Shown piece by piece: positions 49,744 through 58,308 of a stretch of DNA of 64,000 bases (its first letter is position 1; each line of letters begins with the position of its first letter). Under the pieces are notes generated by a model, which was not told the DNA's origin, ran no database searches, and saw nothing but the letters and a program-made list of their open reading frames with translations. The stretch lies in the NCBI GenBank assembly GCA_024693285.1, contig JAILLE010000055.1, positions 1 to 64,000 of the forward strand, given 5' to 3'. The translations under genes and the position numbers were made by a program. Origin of the DNA: Bacteroidales bacterium (GTDB taxonomy: Bacteria; Bacteroidota; Bacteroidia; Bacteroidales; UBA932).

Positions 49744-51309
49744 TTACGGTCTCGGTCCCGGCTGCTGAGGCTGGACAGGATTAACGGGGATCCTGCCGGG
49801 ATCGTCAGCGGCGCAGATCGCCAGCCAAGCCACGATCGTAGCGTCCAGGGTGAGGTCACCAAGTGAGAGACGCTCGTAAGTGTCCATGATGGTGTGGTAG
49901 GTACGGTTGTACTCCAGAGGATCCTGGATGAACTGGTAAGCCGGCAGGCCAGCCCTCAAGAATGAGACATGGTCAGTAGAACCTGTGTTCCTCGGCGAGA
50001 GATACTTGAATCCCAACGGCTCGATGTACTTCTTCCAAGCCTCGAAGAACGGGAAGGCGGCGTCATTGTTCTCAAGATAGATACCGTGGAAACGTCCGGA
50101 GCCGTTATCCATATTCAGATAAAGAGCGAACTTATCGAAGCCGGGGAGCTTCTTGTTGTCCTTGAAGAGGTAATTCTGCATGTAGCCTCTGGATCCGAAG
50201 AGCCCCTGCTCCTCACCACCCCAAAGGGCGATACGGATAGTCCTCTTGGGCTTGATGCCAAGCTGCTGGAGGATTCTCATAGCTTCCATCATCACGATGC
50301 AACCGGAGGCGTTGTCCGCCGCTCCGGTGCCGCCATGCCATGAATCAAGGTGGGCGCCGATAAGTACGATCTCATCCTTCATCTTGGGATCAGTACCGGG
50401 GATCTCAGCGTAAACATTGTGGACCTCCTGGTCGTCAGTGAACTTGTTGATGAGCTCGAGCTCCATCTCGACCTTCTCGCCTTTCTGGATCAGACGGACC
50501 ATACGTCCATGGTCCTCGATAGGCATTATAATTTCGGGAACCGGCTCAGGATCACCGACTTTGTAAGAAGCTCCAGTACCGCTAGGCACATTGAAAGTGC
50601 CACGTCCGGTGACGATGCAAAGGGGTTTCTCGTTAGCGAGGAGCTCATTGGTGAGGTTCTGGAGCTCCATGATGGAAGCCCTGTCGAAAGGAATACGAGG
50701 ACGGGCGCCACCTCCGGGAGGCCCGGCGGGAGAGATGAAGCCAGCGGTACGCCTGTCCTGTGACAGGGCCTCAAGCTCCTCCTCTGTGTAACGCTTGGCG
50801 AGAGGCTGGAAACCGATATTGTAGGTCTGTGTAGGGGCCCTCAGCAAGATCTTGCCGGCGATATTGCCCCTATATTTATCAAGGTCTTCCTTCTTCTGGA
50901 CATCAAACACCACGCACTCCCCTTTCACAAGGCCGTTGGTGCTGCCGGTCCATGCCTTAGGATTGACAGAGAAAGCGCAATAATAAGGAGATGTCATCGC
51001 TGCGTAGGTCTTCACGACATCCCATCCACCACGAGGGAACTCGGCGGCGAACTCAGCCCTAGGATTGGAGAGACCGAACTCCCTTAGTTTTTCGACGACA
51101 AGGCTCTCAGCCCTGCGTTTCTGCTGGGAGGCCGTAAGCCTTGATCCGAGCAGGTCGGTCATGAACTGGGAGATTTCCTCGATCTTAGAGTTGTTCAAAC
51201 CCTCGTTCTTGATCTTGGTGGCGAGCTCAGGTGACTGTGACACCTGCGCGTTGACGCTGCCGGCACATACCATGGCCAGCAACGAGAAAACAAATAAAAC
51301 CTTTTTCAT
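49744..51309 (-). CDS. M28-family secreted zinc peptidase
   Basis: A 521-aa exported peptidase (signal VLFVFSLLAMVCAGSVNAQ). Zinc ligands are in LIGAHLDSWHGG, GAADNASGCIVM and WGGEEQGLFGS, with a final His in GSTDHVSFLRAGLPAY. The first 250 residues form an insert including TGRGTFNVPSGTGASYK. Family members are aminopeptidases or carboxypeptidases; specificity is not known here. It is followed by a strong terminator, so it is a transcript end. Confidence 0.88.
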   Translation of the reverse strand: MKKVLFVFSLLAMVCAGSVNAQVSQSPELATKIKNEGLNNSKIEEISQFMTDLLGSRLTASQQKRRAESLVVEKLREFGLSNPRAEFAAEFPRGGWDVVKTYAAMTSPYYCAFSVNPKAWTGSTNGLVKGECVVFDVQKKEDLDKYRGNIAGKILLRAPTQTYNIGFQPLAKRYTEEELEALSQDRRTAGFISPAGPPGGGARPRIPFDRASIMELQNLTNELLANEKPLCIVTGRGTFNVPSGTGASYKVGDPEPVPEIIMPIEDHGRMVRLIQKGEKVEMELELINKFTDDQEVHNVYAEIPGTDPKMKDEIVLIGAHLDSWHGGTGAADNASGCIVMMEAMRILQQLGIKPKRTIRIALWGGEEQGLFGSRGYMQNYLFKDNKKLPGFDKFALYLNMDNGSGRFHGIYLENNDAAFPFFEAWKKYIEPLGFKYLSPRNTGSTDHVSFLRAGLPAYQFIQDPLEYNRTYHTIMDTYERLSLGDLTLDATIVAWLAICAADDPGRIPVNPVQPQQPGPRP

Positions 51310-51392
51310 TGTGATCGAATAAGTTCGTTACTAGGCAAACTTACATAAAATAATTTTAATAATACTCTTTAAAAGTAATTAAAACGATCATC

Positions 51393-52484
51393 TTACTTGA
51401 CTAGACAGTCAAGCATCTTCGAGTCAGGCTCATTTGAGGTGCCTGAAAGGATGCCGAAGCCTCCTATTCCTTCCCTATATGCCCAGACCGCGCGGGCTAT
51501 TCCCAAAGAATCCAGCACATTGTTCATTTCCGAGAGCCAGTTGTATCTGGACTCTTCATTTGCCTTGACGGACAGGCATCCATATTCCCCACAATATGCG
51601 GGAACACCATGATTCTTAGCGACTTCCAGAACCATTCCAAACTCCTTGGCGAATCTCTCGGTGTCATAAACGGCGTCAGTCCAGGTCGCTGAGAGGGCAC
51701 GGTCAGTATCCGAACAAGCCTCCAATTCCTCACTTGAAACGACCTTTCCCGGATAATGGACCGGTCCCATATAATCTTTCAAATCCATCCAGCTGGCCTG
51801 GTAATGCGTCAGGAGCATCGGCTCATAATAATGGAAACTCAGGATTATGTTCGGGTCATCCTTGGGAAGCTCCAGCTGGCTCGCGGTGCTGAATGACTGC
51901 CAGCGGTTGCTGCCGATCACAATTATCCTATCCTTCTCAAGCTCACGTATCACGGCGTGGCATTCCGCGACGATCTTGTTCCAATCAGCGGGATCGTCAG
52001 CTACAGGCTCGTTCATAAGTTCATAGGCCACCATGTCGGTCGGATAATCCTTAAGCTCGCCGGAGATCTTTCTCCAGCACTCATAGAAGGCCTCTTGAGC
52101 CGCGCATTCCGTAAATAACGGCTTGACGGCGGCATTGAAATAATGTGAACGCAGGATATGCAGGTCCACTATCGCTCTCAAGCCATATTTCCCGCAGAGA
52201 TCCAGGCCGTTACGAAGAAGGGCGAAGGCCTCCTCTTCCTTGGATCCGTCCTCCGCGAACATCTGCTCCTCGTCAATAGGAATGCGGACATGGTCAAAAC
52301 CCCAACCGGCAATCCTTTTGACATCTTCCTCAACGAAGAATGCTGCCCTCTGCTCCCCTCTGACATTACTCTGGGACAGCCAGTGGGCGATGTTGACCCC
52401 TCGTTGGATCTTGAACTTTTCTATCGGTTCCTTGCAGGAAAACGCCAGCATGGCGGCAAGGACTATTAGCAATACACGTCTCAT
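51393..52484 (-). CDS. Glycoside hydrolase family 5 lipoprotein
   Basis: A 363-aa (beta/alpha)8 endoglycanase-type enzyme, lipoprotein signal LIVLAAMLAFSCKEP. The acid/base is Glu159 in AYELMNEPV and the nucleophile is Glu300 in PAYCGEYGCL; LRAIVDLHI and LSFHYYEP are typical. Natural substrate (cellulose, mannan, glucan) is not evident. Its first bases overlap the aldo/keto reductase stop (ATGA). Confidence 0.85.
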   Translation of the reverse strand: MRRVLLIVLAAMLAFSCKEPIEKFKIQRGVNIAHWLSQSNVRGEQRAAFFVEEDVKRIAGWGFDHVRIPIDEEQMFAEDGSKEEEAFALLRNGLDLCGKYGLRAIVDLHILRSHYFNAAVKPLFTECAAQEAFYECWRKISGELKDYPTDMVAYELMNEPVADDPADWNKIVAECHAVIRELEKDRIIVIGSNRWQSFSTASQLELPKDDPNIILSFHYYEPMLLTHYQASWMDLKDYMGPVHYPGKVVSSEELEACSDTDRALSATWTDAVYDTERFAKEFGMVLEVAKNHGVPAYCGEYGCLSVKANEESRYNWLSEMNNVLDSLGIARAVWAYREGIGGFGILSGTSNEPDSKMLDCLVK

Positions 52485-53497
52485 ACTCCGAAATCTTTTC
52501 CAGCGAACAGAGAATCAATCTCGAATATCTCCTCTTCAGAGAAGTATCTGTTATCCAAGGCTTTGAGGTCATCGTCAATCTGGGCGACCGAGCTGGCTCC
52601 GATGATTACCGATGTCACCCTGGGGTCAGAAAGCAGCCAAGAGAGTGACATCTGGGCGAGACTCTGGCCACGGCGGAGAGCCATATCGTTCAGCCTTCTA
52701 AGGGCGTCCAGCAGCTCAGGAGTCAAAACCTCGGGCTTGAGTGATGTGTTCCTGGCCATCCTGGAGTCAGAAGGAATACCATTAAGATACCTTCCTGTCA
52801 GAAGTCCCTGCTGGAGCGGAGAGAATGAGATAAAACCTACTCCCTCACCATAAGAGAGGTCAATAAGGCCCTGATCCTGAGGCCTCCGGTCGATAATGTT
52901 GTAGCGGTCCTGGTACAGAAGGCATGGCACATCATGCTCAGCCAGATACTTGTAGGCCTTGGCGGCCTGCTCTTTCGGGTAACGTGACAGACCCACATAA
53001 AGGGCCTTTCCCTGACGGACTATATCCACAAGGGCCTGCATGGTCTCCTCTACCGGAGTGGCCGGGTCATAGCGGTGGGAATAAAATATGTCGACATAAT
53101 CTATATTCATCCGCTTCAGACTCTGGTCCAGGCTGGCCATCAGGTACTTCCGGGATCCCCAGTTGCCGTAGGGGCCGGGCCACATGTCCCAGCCGGCCTT
53201 GGAGCTGATGAACAACTCGTCTCGGTAGGGCTTGAACACGCTGGACATCAAATGGCCGAAATTCTCTTCAGCAGTGCCATATTCAGGGCCGTAATTGTTG
53301 GCGAGGTCGAAATGGCAGATACCGCTGTCAAAAGCCCGGCAGGCCATGGTTTTGACTTCCTCAAAAGGCTTGTGGGAGCCGAAGTTGTGCCAGAGGCCGA
53401 GGGATAGGAGAGGCAGTTGGATTCCGGAACGGCCGCAACGTCGGTAATCCATCGATTCGTAGCGCTCCGGAGAGGCGGAGTAGACTGGTGCGATCAT
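52481..53497 (-). CDS. Aldo/keto reductase (glyceraldehyde-3-phosphate reductase-like)
   Basis: A 338-aa NADPH-dependent AKR of the YghZ/Mgr group. The catalytic Tyr is in FDLANNYGPEYGTAEE, Lys in FISSKAGWDMWPGPYGNWG and His in DIFYSHRYDP; the C-terminal cofactor loop is VIIGASSVAQIDDDL. Family members reduce small aldehydes. It lies between gltS (19-base gap) and the GH5 gene (overlap). Confidence 0.87.
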   Translation of the reverse strand: MIAPVYSASPERYESMDYRRCGRSGIQLPLLSLGLWHNFGSHKPFEEVKTMACRAFDSGICHFDLANNYGPEYGTAEENFGHLMSSVFKPYRDELFISSKAGWDMWPGPYGNWGSRKYLMASLDQSLKRMNIDYVDIFYSHRYDPATPVEETMQALVDIVRQGKALYVGLSRYPKEQAAKAYKYLAEHDVPCLLYQDRYNIIDRRPQDQGLIDLSYGEGVGFISFSPLQQGLLTGRYLNGIPSDSRMARNTSLKPEVLTPELLDALRRLNDMALRRGQSLAQMSLSWLLSDPRVTSVIIGASSVAQIDDDLKALDNRYFSEEEIFEIDSLFAGKDFGV

Positions 53498-53516
53498 GAT
53501 TTGAGTATTAAGTGAT

Positions 53517-54749
53517 TTAAATGATATTCAGGAATATGGTCACTATGGTGGTGTTGATTATATCCACGAACATAGCTCCGATTATAGGGACGATTATGAA
53601 CGGGTTGACGGCATAACGGTACTTGAAGCATACGGCCGACATATTCGCCATGGCGTTCGGAGTGGCGCCCAGGCCAAAACCGCAAAGACCACTCACCAGA
53701 ACCGCGGCGTCATAGTCCTTCCCAAGCGATCGGAACGCCACCAGATACGCGAAAAGGGCAATGAAGGCCACCTGGGCGAACAGGATTACGCACAGGGGCA
53801 GGACAAGGTTAGCCAGTTCCCAAAGCTTGAGAGTGGACATGGCGATTCCAAGGAATATGGAAAGGGATATATCCCCGACCGAAATGATCTTGTCCATCTT
53901 GAGCGTATCCTTCCGTTTGGAGAACGCCTCGGTGAAGTTCCTGATAAGGCAAGCGGCTATAAGTGATCCGAAATATGTCGGGAACGTGATTCCGGTCAGA
54001 GCCAGGAGCTTACTGAGGCACATTCCGGCCGCCATGGCGAGGACAAGCAGGTAAACAGCCTTGGTATAGTCCCTGAACGATCTCTCATCAGACTGCGAAC
54101 GCTCCATCTTCGCATCCGGCGAAGCCTCGCTACCCTCCAAGCCTGTCACGACATCAGTGGAATGAGACTCCTCAGCCAAGGAACGCTTGCGAATAAGCAT
54201 CTCAGCAAGAGGGCCTCCTATCATCGATCCTGCCACCAGTCCAAAGGTCGCGCAGGCCATTGTGATGGACTGCGCACCGGCAAGACCCATGCTCTCAAGC
54301 AATGGAGAGAAGCCACCCGAAGTCCCGTGTCCGCCGGCCATCGGTATTGAACCCGAGGCCATACCGAGCAGAGGGTCGAGTCCCATCAACTTGGCTGTAC
54401 CGACAGAGATCAGGTTCTGGGCCACAATCAGGACCGCGACCAGCACTACCATGATAATCAACGGTTTCCCGCCCTTTTTTATCGCCTTGAAGTCGGATTG
54501 GAAACCCACGGAAGTGAAGAAAAGCATCATGCTGATGTCCCTGATGGTGCCGTCGAAAGAAAACTCCACTCCGAGCCAACTGTAAGAGACCAGGGTCAGC
54601 AAGGATATGAGAATTCCTCCGGAAACCGGGGCAGGGATGCAGAAACGCTTCAGGAATGGGATGGAACGAGTGAAAAACATTCCAAGCAGCAGGGCCAATA
54701 CACCAACGCCCGCTGTCTGGAACATATCAAGTGAGATCAATTCTCGCAT
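53517..54749 (-). CDS. gltS: Sodium/glutamate symporter
   Basis: A 410-aa inner-membrane Na+/glutamate carrier of the GltS family, with two 5-helix halves and re-entrant loops. The first-half motif is GSIPMAGGHGTSGGF and the second-half one LSGLCGFGLGATPNAMANMS (both Gly-rich). A hydrophilic loop (RKRSLAEESHSTDVVTGLEG to SERSFRDY) separates the halves. It is the first gene of a gltS-AKR-GH5 transcript. Confidence 0.92.
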   Translation of the reverse strand: MRELISLDMFQTAGVGVLALLLGMFFTRSIPFLKRFCIPAPVSGGILISLLTLVSYSWLGVEFSFDGTIRDISMMLFFTSVGFQSDFKAIKKGGKPLIIMVVLVAVLIVAQNLISVGTAKLMGLDPLLGMASGSIPMAGGHGTSGGFSPLLESMGLAGAQSITMACATFGLVAGSMIGGPLAEMLIRKRSLAEESHSTDVVTGLEGSEASPDAKMERSQSDERSFRDYTKAVYLLVLAMAAGMCLSKLLALTGITFPTYFGSLIAACLIRNFTEAFSKRKDTLKMDKIISVGDISLSIFLGIAMSTLKLWELANLVLPLCVILFAQVAFIALFAYLVAFRSLGKDYDAAVLVSGLCGFGLGATPNAMANMSAVCFKYRYAVNPFIIVPIIGAMFVDIINTTIVTIFLNII

Positions 54750-54786
54750 CTTAAGTCGAATTGTCGTGAATATCGGAATTTTTTTT

Positions 54787-54794
54787 TAATTTTG
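54787..54794 (+). promoter_or_regulatory. TAATTTTG -7 element upstream of the DUF1846 gene
   Basis: TAATTTTG, 29 bases before the start codon, preceded by a run of nine T; the classic TAnnTTTG box. Confidence 0.5.
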
Positions 54795-54823
54795 TAACCC
54801 GTATTTAAAACAACTCTCTTTTT

Positions 54824-56308
54824 ATGAAATACGGGTTCGACAACGGGAAATACATCAAAATCCAATCAGAGCGCATCAAGGAACGCATCGCCAAGTTCGG
54901 CGACAAGCTTTACATGGAGTTCGGCGGCAAGCTATTCGATGACTACCATGCCAGCCGGGTTCTTCCCGGATTCGAGCCGGACAGCAAGCTGAAAATGCTG
55001 ATGCAGATGAAAGACGACGCCGAGATCATCATTGTGATCAGCGCTGTCGACATCGAGAAGAACAAGGTCCGCAGTGACCTGGGAATCACCTACGACGTCG
55101 ACGTTCTGCGTCTGCGGGACGAATTTATGGATAGAGGGCTAAGCGTCAACAGTGTTGTCATCACCCATTTCAATGGCCAGGCAAGCGCCGAGGCTTACCG
55201 CAAGCGCCTCGAGAACATGGGCATCACGGTATATTACCACCATACCATAGAGGATTATCCCAACAATGTCGCCCTGATCGACTCCGACGAGGGTTTCGGC
55301 AAGAATGACTATGTGATCACGACCAAACCTTTGGTTGTGGTGACAGCTCCTGGCCCCGGAAGCGGAAAGATGGCGGTTTGCTTAAGCCAGCTTTACCAAG
55401 AGAATAAGCGTGGAATAAAGGCCGGTTACGCCAAGTTCGAGACCTTCCCCATCTGGAACCTGCCGCTCACCCACCCTGTCAACCTGGCCTATGAGGCCGC
55501 CACAGCTGACCTGGAGGATGTCAATATGATCGACCCGTTCCACCTGGAGGCTTATGGCGAGACCGCGGTCAATTACAACAGGGATGTTGAGATATTCCCC
55601 GTGATGAACGCCCTCTTCGACGACATATATGGTTTCTCTCCTTACAAGTCCCCGACCGACATGGGAGTCAACATGGTCGGATACTGCATCTGCGATGATG
55701 AGGTTTGCCGGGAGGCTTCTCTACAGGAGATAATAAGGCGCTATTACACAGCCGTTTGCAATTTCGCTGACGGAAAAGCGACAGAAAGTGAAGTCAACAA
55801 ACTGGCCCTTCTCATGAAGCGCGCGAAGATCACCACGGCCTATAGGAAGACCACAGTGGCGGCCAAGGAAAGGCTTGATGAGGCCGGTGTGGCCACCGCG
55901 GCGATCGAGCTTTGCGACGGGACCATACTCACTGCGACCACCAGTCCCCTGCTCGGCCCCAGTGCGGCCCTTTTGCTTAACGCCCTTAAGCATCTGGCCG
56001 GGATCGCCCATAACGTCAAGCTGATTCCCCAGACGATGATTGAGCCGATCCAGAAGACCAAAGTCACATACCTCCATGGCCGTAACCCCCGCCTACACAC
56101 GGACGAGGTCTTGGTTGCCATCTCGATGATGAGCCTGATTGACGAGAACTGCAAGATGGCCATCGACCAGCTCCCTAACTTGGCCGGTGCCCAGGTCCAT
56201 TCTAGCGTGATGCTCAGCGAGGTTGACCGCAAAACCTTCAGCAAACTCGGAATAGGCGTGACTTGCGATCCGGTTAGGAAACTCAAGGAAAGGGAAAAAG
56301 AAGCTTGA
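54824..56308 (+). CDS. DUF1846 family protein
   Basis: A 494-aa protein matching DUF1846 along its whole length: MKYGFDNGKYIKIQSERIKER, GFEPDSKLKMLMQMKDDAEI, TAPGPGSGKMAVCLSQLYQE (P-loop-like), FPIWNLPLTHPVNLAYEAAT, and DMGVNMVGYCICDDE. Its function is unknown; the glycine-rich GPGSGK segment suggests nucleotide binding. Common in gut Firmicutes and Bacteroidales. Confidence 0.9.
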   Translation: MKYGFDNGKYIKIQSERIKERIAKFGDKLYMEFGGKLFDDYHASRVLPGFEPDSKLKMLMQMKDDAEIIIVISAVDIEKNKVRSDLGITYDVDVLRLRDEFMDRGLSVNSVVITHFNGQASAEAYRKRLENMGITVYYHHTIEDYPNNVALIDSDEGFGKNDYVITTKPLVVVTAPGPGSGKMAVCLSQLYQENKRGIKAGYAKFETFPIWNLPLTHPVNLAYEAATADLEDVNMIDPFHLEAYGETAVNYNRDVEIFPVMNALFDDIYGFSPYKSPTDMGVNMVGYCICDDEVCREASLQEIIRRYYTAVCNFADGKATESEVNKLALLMKRAKITTAYRKTTVAAKERLDEAGVATAAIELCDGTILTATTSPLLGPSAALLLNALKHLAGIAHNVKLIPQTMIEPIQKTKVTYLHGRNPRLHTDEVLVAISMMSLIDENCKMAIDQLPNLAGAQVHSSVMLSEVDRKTFSKLGIGVTCDPVRKLKEREKEA

Positions 56309-56358
56309 TTTGACGGAAATTATTCACATATTTGTATAAACAATTAAAACTGAAGAAG

Positions 56359-57300
56359 ATGAAGAATATAGCGATGAAGATCATGGCGGCCGCTGCGGTC
56401 GTCCTTCTCCTTGCCGGATGCTGTGGCAAGAAAGAGACCAAGACTGTCTTCCCCAAAAAGCTCCCTATCGGAGTGCAGCTCTACAGCGTCCGCACCGACC
56501 TGGAAGCCGACTTCTATGGCACCTTGAAAAGGATCAGCGAGATGGGCATTCTCGGTGTCGAGTTCTACGGAGAGTACTACGGCAACTCCGTCGTCCAAGT
56601 AAAGCGCTGGTGCACCGAGCTGGGTCTTGTACCCTTCTCAAACCATGTCCCCTTCGACCAGATGATCAATGACATCGACAAGGTCATTGAGGAGAACACC
56701 ATCCTCGGAGTCCAGTACATCGTGTTCCCGTACATGGACGAGGCCAGCCGCCCGGGCATTGATCCTGAGCAGTTCAAGGCTACTGTGGCCAAGATAGGCG
56801 AGGTCGGCGCGAAGGTTCGCGAGGCCGGTTTCCAGCTTCTCTACCACAACCACGATTTCGAGTTCGTGAAGCTTCCTGACGGCAAGGTAGGATACGATGA
56901 GATATTCGCCAACAACAGCCGCGAGAACCTCCAGAACGAGCTTGACGCCTGCTGGTGCGACTATGCCGGCTTCGACGTGTGCGAGACTCTCAAGAAATAC
57001 GGCAATGGCGGCACGCCCGTCCTCCACGCCAAGGACTATAAGCTCGAAGGCAAGCTGAGCTCAGCCCCTTATGCCCTTATCGGTGTCAACACTGACAACT
57101 CAATGAAGGACGAGGGTGGCTGGTTCGAGTACAGGCCGATGGGCTGCGGACAGATGGACATGGAAAAGGTCCTCCTCACCGCCATGGAGACCGGTGTCAA
57201 ATGGATCTGCATCGAGCAGGACGAACCCAGCATGGGTCTGGATCGCCTCGGCGGAGTCGCCAAGAGCGTCGAGTGGCTCAAAGCTCACGATCTGATGTAG
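56359..57300 (+). CDS. Exported sugar phosphate isomerase/epimerase-like lipoprotein
   Basis: A 313-aa xylose-isomerase-like TIM barrel with a lipoprotein signal (IMAAAAVVLLLAGCCG). Metal-ligand blocks are VEFYGEYYGN, LLYHNHDFEF, DACWCDYAGFDV, VLHAKDYK and ICIEQDEPS. ATG 56359 is chosen over TTG 56332. Together with the exported isomerase at 39968 and the exported Gfo/Idh at 48554, it suggests periplasmic sugar redox chemistry. The substrate is unknown. Confidence 0.85.
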   Translation: MKNIAMKIMAAAAVVLLLAGCCGKKETKTVFPKKLPIGVQLYSVRTDLEADFYGTLKRISEMGILGVEFYGEYYGNSVVQVKRWCTELGLVPFSNHVPFDQMINDIDKVIEENTILGVQYIVFPYMDEASRPGIDPEQFKATVAKIGEVGAKVREAGFQLLYHNHDFEFVKLPDGKVGYDEIFANNSRENLQNELDACWCDYAGFDVCETLKKYGNGGTPVLHAKDYKLEGKLSSAPYALIGVNTDNSMKDEGGWFEYRPMGCGQMDMEKVLLTAMETGVKWICIEQDEPSMGLDRLGGVAKSVEWLKAHDLM

Positions 57301-57309
57301 AAGATCCCT

Positions 57310-58299
57310 CTACTTTTTGATTATATCCGCCCGCCAGGTGACTCCGATTTCGAGGTTATTCTTGCGGGCGGAATTGTCTCTGTAATACACGGCGTGAAGC
57401 CTCAGGTTATCCTTGCTTAGGGGGAACCACTCCAGGCCAGCTCCGGCATAGAAATACTCAGTGCCGGGAGCTATCACGAGATCATAAGCCCTACCGTTGG
57501 AATCGACATTGCGGACATTGTTGAATTCATAGCCGGCCTTGCTGCAGATATTCCAGTTGCCGACACTCCATATAAACTTGGAGATGAAGGACATATCCGT
57601 CCCGAGGAATCCTTCCTGGCCAAAACCGGCGCGGTTCATCACATCCAGGTCAAGAAGAACGTTTCCGAAAGTCCAGCGGTTTCCGAGGGAGATATAGTTT
57701 ACAGGTCTTTTATCCTGATCCTCAACGATATTCACACTCCAGATGGTATGCCACCAGGGCGCGAAACTACCGCTCCACGCGAGATTGTAGGCATAGATGC
57801 TTTGGAATCCCAGTGACAGGGGCGAGTTGCAGACCTGCGCGATAAGGCTCTGCCCGGGAATAAACTGGTAATTGGCCGAGACACCAAATGTGAAGCACTG
57901 GTAGATGTTGCTGCAGAACTGGCTGTAGTAGTACACGTCGATCGGGGCGGCGTCATATTCATAACCTCCGATCAGGACAGTCTGCTTTCCAGCCATGAAG
58001 CTCCAACGGTCGGTAGCCTGCCAGTTAAGATACATGAAGTCGGTGGCATTGAACATGTTCCGCTCGTCAAAGACCTTCTTGTTGAGCCTCTGGCGGATGC
58101 GGTAATCGATCTTCGGGGTAATATGGCCAAGCAGATGGAGGTTGAGATAGTCGCCAGTCATCTGGCTGTTGTACTCCCCGTCCTCGGTCTCCTGATGGAA
58201 GGAGGCTCTCATGTCAAGGAAAAACCTGTCGACACCCACCTGGGCCGACGTCAGGACGGGAATCCAAAGCAGCAGGAACCCGACAAGGATTTTCTTCAT
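57310..58299 (-). CDS. OprP/OprO-like outer-membrane porin
   Basis: A 329-aa exported beta-barrel protein (signal KKILVGFLLLWIPVLTSAQ). It has alternating aromatic strands (RIRQRLNKKVFDERNMFNAT, YLNWQATDRWSFMAGKQTV) and a C-terminal WFPLSKDNLRLHAVYYRD. The family is described as phosphate-selective porins, but in Bacteroidales the solute is not known. It lies 9 bases after the DPP11 gene on the same strand. A 329-aa paralogue sits at 62367. Confidence 0.82.
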   Translation of the reverse strand: MKKILVGFLLLWIPVLTSAQVGVDRFFLDMRASFHQETEDGEYNSQMTGDYLNLHLLGHITPKIDYRIRQRLNKKVFDERNMFNATDFMYLNWQATDRWSFMAGKQTVLIGGYEYDAAPIDVYYYSQFCSNIYQCFTFGVSANYQFIPGQSLIAQVCNSPLSLGFQSIYAYNLAWSGSFAPWWHTIWSVNIVEDQDKRPVNYISLGNRWTFGNVLLDLDVMNRAGFGQEGFLGTDMSFISKFIWSVGNWNICSKAGYEFNNVRNVDSNGRAYDLVIAPGTEYFYAGAGLEWFPLSKDNLRLHAVYYRDNSARKNNLEIGVTWRADIIKK

Positions 58300-58308
58300 A
58301 ATCGTTTG

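Noticed and set aside
54779-54787. Poly-T run (and 62310-62318) as phase-variable promoter spacers
   Set aside because: Only nine or ten T; possible slippage, but there is no evidence of variation and such runs are common in AT-rich promoters.
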